Shown here piece after piece: positions 54,639 to 63,005 of a stretch of 64,000 nucleotides of DNA. The notes beneath the pieces are model-generated. The model made no database searches. It saw only the letters and a list, made by a program, of their open reading frames with translations, and had not been told where the DNA came from. A program made the translations under genes and the position numbers. This DNA comes from Kibdelosporangium sp. MJ126-NF4 (GTDB lineage: Bacteria; Actinomycetota; Actinomycetes; Mycobacteriales; Pseudonocardiaceae): positions 956,001 through 1,020,000 of the forward strand of contig NZ_CDME01000011.1 in the NCBI RefSeq assembly GCF_000826545.1, read 5' to 3'. The first letter of the stretch is position 1; every line of letters begins with the position of its first letter.

Positions 54639-55378
54639 TTTTGTAGCGCCCTGAGGAGCTCTTCGGAGATCCGGTGTGCGATCCGCGGGTTGTCGGCCGG
54701 GGTGAGTGTGACCCACGCCTCGGTGCCGTGCGCCTGGCGGACGAGGTTCATGTAGCGACCGGCGTCCGTGTCGAACCAGCCGATGCCGGGCAGCCGAGTG
54801 GTCCGGCCCTGCCTGTCGCGGACCGTGACGCCGAACTGTCCCGCACGCAGGACCGGGCGCTGCATCACGGTCTGCAGGCGTTGGGTGATCATCCGGTGCT
54901 CGGGATCCGGCCTGCGGTGGCTGCCGCCGCTCAACGCGTCGACCGGGACCGTCATCGGCTGGCCGGGCGCGGCCTTGACGTGCGGCAGGATCTCCACGAT
55001 GGACGCGGCCAGTGCGGTCTCACGGATCGGCGTGAAGCTGATCTTGAGGTCGCGCTGGACGACCAGCATGGCCTGGCGGCCAGTCGCCACGGCCATGGCC
55101 TTGACCGACTTCCGGTCGCGCATGTCCAGCATGGCGACGGTGTCGACGCAGATCGCGGGCCGGGCGAGCAGGGTGAGGGTGTCCTCGAGCTCTGGCTCGA
55201 TCCGGCGGCTGCGGGCAAGACCGCGTGCCTCCAGGTCGGAGTACACCGCGGCCTTGATCCGCATGCGTTCCTCGATGGTCTCGCCGTGCGAGCGCACCTC
55301 CAGCGGGAACGGGATGGACCCGAGCCTCAGGTCCTCCCACAGCGTGTCGATGGCCGGCAGCGAAAGTTCACGGATCAT
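54635..55378 (-). CDS. espG: EspG-family ESX secretion-associated protein
   Basis: A 247-residue soluble protein of the EspG family, cytoplasmic chaperones that bind PE/PPE substrates of type VII secretion. It has the family-like N-terminus (ELSLPAIDTLWEDLRLGSIPFPLEVRSHG) and the central AVATGRQAMLVVQRDLKISFTPI strand pair. Its ATG overlaps the stop of the PPE-like gene (ATGA), which is presumably its client. No ESX ATPase or membrane components are in the window. Confidence 0.84.
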   Translation of the reverse strand: MIRELSLPAIDTLWEDLRLGSIPFPLEVRSHGETIEERMRIKAAVYSDLEARGLARSRRIEPELEDTLTLLARPAICVDTVAMLDMRDRKSVKAMAVATGRQAMLVVQRDLKISFTPIRETALAASIVEILPHVKAAPGQPMTVPVDALSGGSHRRPDPEHRMITQRLQTVMQRPVLRAGQFGVTVRDRQGRTTRLPGIGWFDTDAGRYMNLVRQAHGTEAWVTLTPADNPRIAHRISEELLRALQN

Positions 55379-56670
55379 CCGCCGATCACCGGAGGCGCGG
55401 TCATCTGGTCGGAACCGAACGTCGCGTCGGGGTCCGGCTCGACGAGATACGACGGACGCTGGTGCTCCTCGTCCTCGCCACCTTCACCCCGAGCACCGCC
55501 ACCACCCATGCCACCGGCGCCCATACCGCCGCGGCCACCGGCCGCACCGCCCCGGCCGGGACCACCGCCCATGCCACCGGACCCGGGCGGACCAGACCCG
55601 GCGTTGGAACCCGCGGCACCAGCGGCCGGACCCGAGCCCGTGGGACCAAACCCACCACCGGGCCGCGGCCCACCGCCGCCACCAGGCCCGTAACCACTAC
55701 CACCCGGACCGAAGCCGCCCGACCCCATCGGGCCGCCGAAGCCACTACCGGTGTTCGGCCCGCCACCGCCACCGAACGGCGGGTTGGAGCCGTTGAAGTT
55801 CGTGTTCGACGGAGGCGGAGGTGGCGTGTACCCGGCCGTCCCGGTGTTGATGGACGGCGGCGGAATGTGCGAACCAGGCGGTGTGTTCAGGCCACCGTTG
55901 CCGGGACCGTTGGGGTTGCCGTTGAAGCCGGGAATGGTGCCCGGCTTGCTCCCACCGTTGGTGCCGCCGGTGTTCCCGCCCTGGAAGTTGTTCGAGGTAC
56001 CGCCGATCCCGCCCCGGCTGCCCGAGCCAGGCGGACGCGGCTGGAAACCGCCGTCGCCCGGCATCTTCGGGTCACCAGGGCCCGGGTTGTTGATCTCACC
56101 AGCGGCGAACGTCGGCGGCGGCTCGAACGGCGGGATGGCCGCAGCGGCGGCGGCCAGGGTGACGTCACGCTGCGCGACGACCTGGATGGCCTCCTGGTGG
56201 GCCTGCTGCTGCGCCTGGTGCTGCTTCTGCATCTCCCCCGGCAGCATGACCAGGTCGACCAGGCCGCCCTTGGCGGCGTCGACGATCATCTTCTCCGGGT
56301 TGTAGTCCACCGGCGCGGGCATCGAGTTCTTGGCGGTCCCCACCGCCTCGCCCTGCTGCACGAACGCGTCGCTGGCCTTGTTGACGCCGTCCCCGGTCTT
56401 GCGGCTCCACTCGGCGACCTTCTTCAGCTGCGACCGCATCGCATTGGCCGCCTGGCCCTTCCAGCCCTCCTCGGAGCCGAAGACCGCGATCATCAGGCCC
56501 TCGGCCGCCTCGTTGAAGCCCCGGCCCATTTCCTTCCAGGACTGAGCCATCGCCTCAGCGTCTGCGGCCTGTCCCTCGTCCGTCCACCCCTTCAGGGCCG
56601 GATGGCTCTGGCCTGCGACGTTCTGGTTGGGACGTGGAACCTGAGGTCCCCCACCACCCATGTCACCCAC
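55375..56670 (-). CDS. PPE-like/WXG-type secreted protein with Gly/Pro-rich C-terminus
   Basis: A 431-residue protein. The N-terminal 170 residues are alpha-helical with a W-x-G-type turn (SEEGWKGQAANAM), as in PPE/WXG100 ESX substrates. The remaining 260 residues are low-complexity Gly/Pro/Asn (GGGPNTGSGFGG, GSGYGPGGGG). The last 40 residues are acidic. It should be an ESX substrate guided by the downstream EspG protein. The GTG start (VGDMGGGGPQ) or ATG 9 nt inside is possible. Confidence 0.8.
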   Translation of the reverse strand: MGDMGGGGPQVPRPNQNVAGQSHPALKGWTDEGQAADAEAMAQSWKEMGRGFNEAAEGLMIAVFGSEEGWKGQAANAMRSQLKKVAEWSRKTGDGVNKASDAFVQQGEAVGTAKNSMPAPVDYNPEKMIVDAAKGGLVDLVMLPGEMQKQHQAQQQAHQEAIQVVAQRDVTLAAAAAAIPPFEPPPTFAAGEINNPGPGDPKMPGDGGFQPRPPGSGSRGGIGGTSNNFQGGNTGGTNGGSKPGTIPGFNGNPNGPGNGGLNTPPGSHIPPPSINTGTAGYTPPPPPSNTNFNGSNPPFGGGGGPNTGSGFGGPMGSGGFGPGGSGYGPGGGGGPRPGGGFGPTGSGPAAGAAGSNAGSGPPGSGGMGGGPGRGGAAGGRGGMGAGGMGGGGARGEGGEDEEHQRPSYLVEPDPDATFGSDQMTAPPVIGG

Positions 56671-56673
56671 CCC

Positions 56674-57225
56674 TTACGGCAGCTTTGAATCAACAATCTT
56701 GGCTACTTCGAGTGCACGCGGACACATCTGCGCCCCCGGCGTGTTACCGACCGGCGTCACGGCGGCGGTGGCAATCACGTCGTCGGACACCTCCATGAGG
56801 ATCACGCATCCCCGGAACTCGTCGAGATCGACAACCTGGAGCGCCTTGTGCTTGGGAAGCGTGACGGTCTCGCCCTTGAAGTTGTCCAAACGATTCTTGG
56901 CAGAAGAGACGGCTGCAATGAACTGCCCTGAGGCGGTCCACCTGCACTCCGGTATCCCGTTCCTGCTCTTGGTCTGGCCAGGAGTGGCAAGACCAAGCTT
57001 CGTTGCCTCGGAATCGGGGAACAACGAGCAGGGATCGATCTTGTCGGCACTCGAAGTCGCACTGGGCGCTTTGGTGGTTGGTGATTGCGAAGCGCTGCCT
57101 GTCGTCTGCTCAGCGGTCGCGGTGGGAGTTCCCGGCTCTGGCGTGGAGCAGCCAGACAGAGCGACCAGTGTCATGCACCCCCCTGCGATCAGCCCGAGCT
57201 TGGCGCGTGCGCCCATCAAGTTCAC
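56674..57225 (-). CDS. DUF3558 lipoprotein
   Basis: A 183-residue lipoprotein: signal sequence and lipobox (LVALSGC), a Thr/Ser-rich linker, and a DUF3558 domain (IDPCSLFPDSEATKLGL..., ECRWT, MCPRALEVAKIVDSKLP) with the usual cysteines. Such proteins sit in ESX-linked groups of Pseudonocardiales; the role is unknown. The GTG start has GGAGGGGG upstream and overlaps the preceding gene by 4 nt. Confidence 0.86.
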   Translation of the reverse strand: MNLMGARAKLGLIAGGCMTLVALSGCSTPEPGTPTATAEQTTGSASQSPTTKAPSATSSADKIDPCSLFPDSEATKLGLATPGQTKSRNGIPECRWTASGQFIAAVSSAKNRLDNFKGETVTLPKHKALQVVDLDEFRGCVILMEVSDDVIATAAVTPVGNTPGAQMCPRALEVAKIVDSKLP

Positions 57226-57698
57226 AGTCCCCCTCCTGCACCGTCGACGCGTTGCCGGTTGCCACTGTCAGACCTGGAGTAGTTGGCGATGCTCTTGCTG
57301 ACCGCCTCTTTGAGCTGAGCCAGTTGCTCGGTGAACTGGTCAAGCAGCTTGCCCGGCCCTTCCGCGTTCACCTGTTTGTTGAAGGCAGCGACGTCGGTCG
57401 CGTATCCGCCGCCCAAACGCTGGTCGGTGCCTCCCAACAGACCGCTCATCTTCATGTCGGCGACCTGGTCCTGGATCTTGGTGAGCTGCTTCACGACTTC
57501 CTGGGCCACGTCCGGCGAGATCGCGAACGCACCCGCGTTGGCAGCGGCCATCATGTCGTTGACGGTGTTGAAGATCCCGCCCAGCCAGCCCCCGCTTCCG
57601 TCGGGGTGCTGGGCGTTCCAGTCGTCCATCTTCTCGCTCGCGTGCTGCGAGCGTGGGTCGACTGGTTGCTGCGATCCTTCCGGCATCGTGTCCCCCAT
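57222..57698 (-). CDS. ESX-group helical protein, unknown function
   Basis: A 158-residue protein, first of the four-gene ESX-associated group. It is largely helical from residue 35 onward (GIFNTVNDMMAAANAGAFAISPDVAQEVVKQL), ending in a charged helix (FTEQLAQLKEAVSKSIANYSRS) and a Gly-rich tail. It resembles the WXG100/PE-like partners that accompany PPE-like proteins, but no W-x-G turn is evident in the middle. It has no signal peptide. GGAGAGGG lies 12 nt upstream of the ATG. Confidence 0.72.
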   Translation of the reverse strand: MGDTMPEGSQQPVDPRSQHASEKMDDWNAQHPDGSGGWLGGIFNTVNDMMAAANAGAFAISPDVAQEVVKQLTKIQDQVADMKMSGLLGGTDQRLGGGYATDVAAFNKQVNAEGPGKLLDQFTEQLAQLKEAVSKSIANYSRSDSGNRQRVDGAGGGL

Positions 57699-57785
57699 TT
57701 AGGCGTACCCTCTCCAACCCCGCATGGTAACTGTGATGTGAGAATCGCGTGATCGGTTCCCGCATGCACACGGAGTCGTGATGGG

Positions 57786-57821
57786 ACAGTGATAATACAC
57801 TGTGTGTGACATTGATGTCAC
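57786..57821. promoter_or_regulatory. two adjacent palindromes upstream of the ESX-group genes
   Basis: ACAGTG-ATAATA-CACTGT (57786-57803) and GTGACAT-TG-ATGTCAC (57806-57821) are both perfect inverted repeats, 2 nt apart, in the 212-nt gap between the ESX group (-) and the GDSL hydrolase (+). The first contains an AT-rich centre like a -10 box. They look like operators for one or two regulators. Confidence 0.6.
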
Positions 57822-57910
57822 TTCTCGCAACCGACGGTGGCGTAGGTAGGTGTCCATTAGGCATCCTGATGGTTTAGTTGTGCGTGACAACGGCCTTCGG
57901 GAGGGATGGC

Positions 57911-58696
57911 GTGGGATGGGGCAGCTGGGTCGCGGTGGGGGACAGCTTCACCGAGGGGCTGAACGACGTTGATGATGATGGGGGCTTTCGGGGCTGGGCG
58001 GATCGCCTTGCCGAGCTGATGGGTGACCGGGATCCGAACTTCCGGTACGCCAATCTCGCGATTCGCGGGAAGATGATGGACGAGATCATCGACGAGCAGG
58101 TGCCGCTGGCCATCGAGGCCAACCCGGACCTGGTCACGTTCTGTGCCGGTGGCAATGACCTGATCGTGCCCGGCAGTGACGCGGACGAGCTCGCCGCCCG
58201 GCTTGAGCAGGCCATTGTGGACCTGCAGGCCGCCGGCAGCTCGGTGCTGATCTTCGCCGGTCCCGACCCCAAGGCGATGCCGATCATGCGGCGGGTTCGG
58301 GCGAAGGTGGCCATTTTCAACGAGCACCTGCACGCGATCGCGGACCGGCACGGGGCGATGATCGTCGACCTGTGGGCCATGCACGTCCTCGGCGACGAGC
58401 GGGCGTGGAGTGACGACCGTCTGCACTTCTCCGCGGAGGGGCACCGACGGATAGCGTTGCGCACCGCCGAGGTGCTCGGTATACCCACCGAGGAGGACTG
58501 GCGCGAGCCGTGGCCGCCGCAGGAGCGGGACACCTCCTGGTTGAAGATGCGCAAAGCCGATCTCGACTGGACGCGGGTGCACCTGGTGCCGTGGGTCAAG
58601 CGCCAGCTGCGTGGCGAGTCCATGGGGGACGGTGTGCAGCCCAAGCGTCCTGAGCTGCGCCCGCTCGGTGACATGTCGGATTGTCAGAAGAGTTGA
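57911..58696 (+). CDS. SGNH/GDSL hydrolase
   Basis: A 261-residue esterase-type enzyme: block I GDSFTEG (serine), block III GGND, and block V DRLHFSAEGH (Asp and His), so the catalytic set is complete. It has no signal peptide; with GTG 57911 it begins VGWGSWVAVGDS, and GGGAGG is 6 nt upstream. The C-terminal 60 residues are basic and not part of the core. Substrate unknown. Confidence 0.88.
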   Translation: MGWGSWVAVGDSFTEGLNDVDDDGGFRGWADRLAELMGDRDPNFRYANLAIRGKMMDEIIDEQVPLAIEANPDLVTFCAGGNDLIVPGSDADELAARLEQAIVDLQAAGSSVLIFAGPDPKAMPIMRRVRAKVAIFNEHLHAIADRHGAMIVDLWAMHVLGDERAWSDDRLHFSAEGHRRIALRTAEVLGIPTEEDWREPWPPQERDTSWLKMRKADLDWTRVHLVPWVKRQLRGESMGDGVQPKRPELRPLGDMSDCQKS

Positions 58697-58791
58697 GCAG
58701 CCCGGCCGGCACTCCCCCTCGGCGTGCCGGCCGCCCCCGGTGGCGCCCGGCGTAGCCTGCCAGTTCGGCGAACAACATCACTAACCGTGCG

Positions 58792-61428
58792 CTAAACGTC
58801 GTCGGTCAGATCCCGCATTTCTTCCGCCTTGGCCGATTTGACCTGCGCGTACAGCTCAGCAGATCGCTCCCGTTGTTGGCGCGCAGCCGATTGCGCGCCC
58901 TGCGCGGACAGCACCGCGCCGAGGATCTCGCGGCTGACAGCCTCGGCGAACACCGCGGCGGACAGTGCGACCGCGGCGCGGGCATGTCGTTCAGCGGCCT
59001 GTTCGTCGCCCATTTCCCCGTGCAGCAAGGCGAGCCTGCCGACGGCGAACACCGAGAGCTCGTCGTCACCGGAATCCCGGTAGCGCTCGATGGCTTTCTC
59101 GTACGCGACAACGGCTTCGCGGTGGTTGCCGAGTCCATAGTGGGCAGCCGCGAGCGCCTCCTCGCCCACCGAGGCCAGTCGGGAGTCGCCCAGTTCCGCC
59201 GCGATCTCCCCGATCCGCGTGGCCTCGTCGAGGGTCTCTCCGGCACGGCCGAACTGCGCGTACATGGCGCACATGCTGTGGCGTGACCAGGCCTCACCCT
59301 CAAGATCACCAGCGGAGACGGCGCTGCTTAGTCCTTTATGGACGATCGCCTGCCACGGCTGCCACACGGGGTGTACCACCCGGAAGTCGTGGGCCATGCG
59401 GGCGAGCCGCCACACGTCACCCGGCGCCGCGACATCCAGCACAGCAACGAGGTTGGCCCACTCCCGCTCGAACCACTCCACCGCGTGGAAAGCCGATCCG
59501 ATACCCGAGTTGTCTGTTTTCTCCAGGGGAAACGCCACCGGCCCCAGGAAGTGCCGTGCCGTGTTGGCGGCGTTGAGGTAGTACGTGACGAGCCGGTCGA
59601 CCGCGGCCGCCCGCTCCTCGCCGACGGGCGCGAGTTCCTTGGCGTGTAATCGAACGAGATCGTGCATGACGAACACGTCCCGGCTGGTCTCGGACACGAG
59701 GTACGCGTCGGCGAGCTCGCGCAGGCTCCGGCGGGCCGTCGCGGTGTCGACCGATTGCAGCACAGCGGTGGCGGCCGGGCTGACCGACGGACCGGGGACC
59801 AGCCCGAGCAGCCGGAAGGCGTCCGGCTCGGCGAGACGGCGATACGTCAGGTCGAAAGCGGCGCGCACGCTCGTGTCGGAGTGCTCCGCCGCCAGCGCGG
59901 TCAGCCTGGTGGACTCATCGCCGAGTTCGGCGATCAGCTCGTCGGCGATCCAGTCCTGGCGCGCGGCCAGGCGGGCACCGACGATCCGCAGCGCCAGCGG
60001 CAAACCACCGGACAACGACGCCAGTTGCTCAAGTCTGGACCTGTCCATCCGCCCGTGACCGGTGATGGAGTCGATCACGCGCACCGAGTCGGCCGCCGGA
60101 AGTGGTTGCAGGTCAAGCAGTCGCGCCCCACTGCGGGCGACCATCGCCTCGAGCCGGACCCGGCTGGTGATCAGCACGAGGGCGCGCGAACCACCCGGCA
60201 GCAACAGCCGGACCTGCGCGGAATCCCGTGCGTCGTCGAGCAGTACGAGCACCCGCCGGTGCGCCAGCAGCGAACGGTAGAGCGCGGCGCGGTCGTCGGT
60301 GTCCGCCGGGATCTCGGTGGCAGGCACGCCGAGCGTGAGCAGGAACTGGGTGAGCACGTCGCCCGGCTCCAGCGGTGTGTGCTCCGAGTGGAACCCGCGC
60401 AGCCCGGCGAACAGCTGGCCGTCGGGGAACTCGTGGCCGACCATCCGGCCCCACATTGTCGCCAACGCGGTCTTGCCGATCCCTGCGGGCCCACCGAGCA
60501 CACCGATCGGTGTGGCCTCACCGTGGTCCTCGGCGAGCAACTGGTCGAGCCACACCAACTCCTCGTCGCGGCCGTGGAAGCCGACCGGCGCGGGCGGCAG
60601 CTGGCCGGGCACGAGCACACCGACCTTCGGCGGCACGAGCGGAGCGGGCGCGGGCAGCAGCAACGTGGAGTCGTCGTTGAGCACGCGCTCGTGCAGTTCC
60701 CGCAAGGCCGGGCCTGGATCGATACCGAGGTCGTCCGCGGCGCGCCGGGCAAACCGTTGGTACGCCTCAAGAGCGTCCGCGCGCCTGCCGGTCCGGTACA
60801 ACGCGAGCAGCAGGTGGGCGATCATCTGTTCCCGGAACGGGTACGCCTCGGCGAACGTCGCCAGCTCGCCGATCAGCTCGGCGTGCCTGCCCAGGTCGAG
60901 GTCGGCCTCGACCCGTGCCTCCAGCACGGCGAACCGCAGATCGTCCAGTTCCGGTGCGCTGATCCGGGGCGAGACGTCGGCGAGCACCGGGCCACGCCAC
61001 AACCCGAGCGCCTCGCGCAGCATTTCCGCCCGGCGGACCGGATGTTCGTGTCTGGCGCGGGTGAGCAGCCCGGTGGCGCGAGTGGCGTCGATCAGGTCCT
61101 CGTCGACGATCAACTGGTAGCCGGGTAACTGTGTGTCGATCCACACCGACCCGGTCGGGTCGACCAGGCGCAGCTGCCTGCGCAGCCGGGAAACGTAGTT
61201 CTGCACTATGGTCCGCGCGGTCAGTGGCGGGTCCTCGCCCCACAGCCCGTCGAGGATGTCCTCTACCGGAACGACCTCGTTGGGACGTAACAGAAGCATC
61301 GCCAACAGGCCACGCACGCCCGGCCCGCCGAGCGCGACCGGTTCCCCGTTGACCACCGCCTGCACCGGTCCCAGCACTCCGAACCGAACGACGGCATGGT
61401 CCTCCTCGTCATTCTCCCCCGTACTCAC
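58792..61428 (-). CDS. SARP-type regulator with NB-ARC and TPR-like domains (AfsR-like)
   Basis: An 878-residue protein: OmpR-type DNA-binding domain (residues about 14-95, FGVLGPVQAVVNGEPVALGG), BTAD (about 105-250), NB-ARC ATPase (about 275-540; P-loop GGPAGIGKTALA, Walker B VLVLLDDARDS) and C-terminal helical TPR-like repeats. AfsR/DnrI-type SARPs switch on antibiotic or other secondary-metabolite clusters. No such cluster is visible here. The GTG start has GGGAGG upstream. Confidence 0.9.
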   Translation of the reverse strand: MSTGENDEEDHAVVRFGVLGPVQAVVNGEPVALGGPGVRGLLAMLLLRPNEVVPVEDILDGLWGEDPPLTARTIVQNYVSRLRRQLRLVDPTGSVWIDTQLPGYQLIVDEDLIDATRATGLLTRARHEHPVRRAEMLREALGLWRGPVLADVSPRISAPELDDLRFAVLEARVEADLDLGRHAELIGELATFAEAYPFREQMIAHLLLALYRTGRRADALEAYQRFARRAADDLGIDPGPALRELHERVLNDDSTLLLPAPAPLVPPKVGVLVPGQLPPAPVGFHGRDEELVWLDQLLAEDHGEATPIGVLGGPAGIGKTALATMWGRMVGHEFPDGQLFAGLRGFHSEHTPLEPGDVLTQFLLTLGVPATEIPADTDDRAALYRSLLAHRRVLVLLDDARDSAQVRLLLPGGSRALVLITSRVRLEAMVARSGARLLDLQPLPAADSVRVIDSITGHGRMDRSRLEQLASLSGGLPLALRIVGARLAARQDWIADELIAELGDESTRLTALAAEHSDTSVRAAFDLTYRRLAEPDAFRLLGLVPGPSVSPAATAVLQSVDTATARRSLRELADAYLVSETSRDVFVMHDLVRLHAKELAPVGEERAAAVDRLVTYYLNAANTARHFLGPVAFPLEKTDNSGIGSAFHAVEWFEREWANLVAVLDVAAPGDVWRLARMAHDFRVVHPVWQPWQAIVHKGLSSAVSAGDLEGEAWSRHSMCAMYAQFGRAGETLDEATRIGEIAAELGDSRLASVGEEALAAAHYGLGNHREAVVAYEKAIERYRDSGDDELSVFAVGRLALLHGEMGDEQAAERHARAAVALSAAVFAEAVSREILGAVLSAQGAQSAARQQRERSAELYAQVKSAKAEEMRDLTDDV

Positions 61429-61488
61429 AACAACCCTCCCCCGGGTCCTTACTACCGGTGACCAAGGTAAGTCGACACCGGGGGGTTA

Positions 61489-61502
61489 AGTAAAGGTTTA
61501 CT
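61489..61502. promoter_or_regulatory. AGTAAAGGTTTACT palindrome upstream of the SARP gene
   Basis: AGTAAA-GG-TTTACT is a perfect inverted repeat in an otherwise GC-rich leader, 61 nt upstream of the SARP start. It could be an operator or overlap a promoter. No regulator is known. Confidence 0.35.
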
Positions 61503-61534
61503 CATCATTCGGCCAGAAGGCCCAGTCACAAGTC

Positions 61535-61575
61535 GGCCCCTTGCCGACCGGTCCCGATCCGGTTGGCAAGGGGCC
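61535..61575 (-). terminator. strong hairpin after the ectoine operon
   Basis: A 17-bp stem (61535-61551 with 61559-61575, one G-U mismatch) with a 7-nt loop lies about 125 nt beyond the ectD stop and ahead of the SARP gene. It probably stops transcription of the ectoine operon. Confidence 0.75.
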
Positions 61576-61701
61576 ACACTCACACGGCCTGATCACGGGT
61601 TTCGCCGACCCCACCCCGAGTGGGGGACCGACTCACCCGCGACCGTCATCCGGCTGAGCGAGATCCATGCGTCTCAAATGTAACAGAGCGCATGTGATCC
61701 A

Positions 61702-62613
61702 TCACACCCGGGTCGACCGCGTCAAAGGGGTGAAATCGCGGGCCGCGATGAAGGTCGGCCGCGGCGCGGGCGCCGCGTACGGCTCCTGCAAGGCGTTCTC
61801 AACGCTGTTGAACACAACGAAGATGTTCGACCGCGGGAACGGCGTGATGTTGTTGCCGGAGCCGTGCATGATGTTCGCGTCGAACCACAGCGCGGACCCG
61901 GCTTCGCCGGTGAACTGGTCGATGCCGTGCTTGGCGGCGAGCTGGGTGATGTTCTCCCGGCTCGGCACGCCGATCTCCTGCTCCTTCAACGACTCCCGGT
62001 AGTGGTTCGCCGGTGTCTCGCCGGTGCACGGCACGAATGTCCGGTGCGAGCCCGGCATGACCATCAGTCCGCCGTTGAAGGGGTAGTTGTCGGTCAGCGC
62101 GAGCGACATGCTGACCGCGCGCGGCGCGGGCATGCCGTCCTCGGCGTGCCACGTCTCGAAGTCCGAGTGCCAGTAGAAGCCCTTGCCCTTGAAGCCAGGC
62201 ATGAAGTTCACCCGGCTCTGGTGCACGTAGACCTCGGAGCCGAGCAGTTGCCGCGCCCGGTCGAGGATCCTCGGGTCCCTGATCAGCTCGGCGATCAGCT
62301 GGCTGATCCGGTGCACCTCGAAGATCGACCGGATCTCCTGCGACTCCTTCTCGATCACCACGCGCTCGTCCGAGTGCAGCTCGGGGTCGCCGGTCAGTCG
62401 TACCAGTTCCTGCCAGTACGTCTGGACCTCCTGCTTGCTCAGCACGGCGTCGTCGATCGAGTACCCCTTGGCCTCGTGCGACGCCAGGGTGGCGGCGTCC
62501 ACCGGGCCGGGCGTGTCCGCCCACACCGTGGGGTCGGTTCGGTCGATCAGACCAGGTTCGCCGATGACCCGGGTCGGGTAGCGGTCAACGGGCCGGATGC
62601 CGGTCAGAGTCAT
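61702..62613 (-). CDS. ectD: ectoine 5-hydroxylase
   Basis: A 303-residue Fe(II)/2-oxoglutarate dioxygenase that turns ectoine into 5-hydroxyectoine. Iron ligands are in [10 protein letters not shown] (His, Asp) and MHGSGNN (His); [21 protein letters not shown] segments (as [15 protein letters not shown]) are family markers. The length is normal. The ATG overlaps the ectC stop by 4 nt. Order ectB-ectC-ectD is typical. Confidence 0.95.
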   Translation of the reverse strand: MTLTGIRPVDRYPTRVIGEPGLIDRTDPTVWADTPGPVDAATLASHEAKGYSIDDAVLSKQEVQTYWQELVRLTGDPELHSDERVVIEKESQEIRSIFEVHRISQLIAELIRDPRILDRARQLLGSEVYVHQSRVNFMPGFKGKGFYWHSDFETWHAEDGMPAPRAVSMSLALTDNYPFNGGLMVMPGSHRTFVPCTGETPANHYRESLKEQEIGVPSRENITQLAAKHGIDQFTGEAGSALWFDANIMHGSGNNITPFPRSNIFVVFNSVENALQEPYAAPAPRPTFIAARDFTPLTRSTRV

Positions 62614-63005
62614 GTGGCTCCTTCCACGATCAGGGGGTAGACGCCGTTTTCGTCATGGACTTCGCGGCCGGTCACGGGTGGGTTGAACACGCAGACCGTG
62701 CGCATCTGGGTACGCGGCCGCAACTGGTGGCGCTCGTGGCCGTTGAGCAGGTAGAGCGAGCCCGGCGTGAGTTGGTACACCGTGCCGGTTTCCTTGTCCT
62801 CCAGTTCGCCCTCGCCCTCGACGACGAAGACGGCCTCGACGTGGTTGGCGTACCAGAAGTCGTTGACTGTTCCCGCGTACAGCGTTGTCTCGTGCACGGA
62901 GAAGCCGACCTGCTCACCGGCGAGGATGATTCTCTTGCTGCGCCAGTTCGGCGTCTGCACGTCCCGATCGGTGTCGGTGACGTCGTTGGTCGTGCGGACG
63001 ATCAA
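62610..63005 (-). CDS. ectC: L-ectoine synthase
   Basis: A 131-residue cupin that cyclises N-acetyl-diaminobutyrate to ectoine. It starts MIVRTTNDV (encoded from a TTG) and has the cupin motifs [16 protein letters not shown] and [13 protein letters not shown]. The TTG has GAAGGGAG upstream and overlaps the ectB stop. The product is a compatible solute protecting against salt and drought. Confidence 0.96.
   Translation of the reverse strand: MIVRTTNDVTDTDRDVQTPNWRSKRIILAGEQVGFSVHETTLYAGTVNDFWYANHVEAVFVVEGEGELEDKETGTVYQLTPGSLYLLNGHERHQLRPRTQMRTVCVFNPPVTGREVHDENGVYPLIVEGAT

Noticed and set aside
57806..57821. CRP-family site (TGTGA-N6-TCACA)
   Set aside because: The spacing between the GTGA and TCAC parts is 8, not 6, and the end bases differ.
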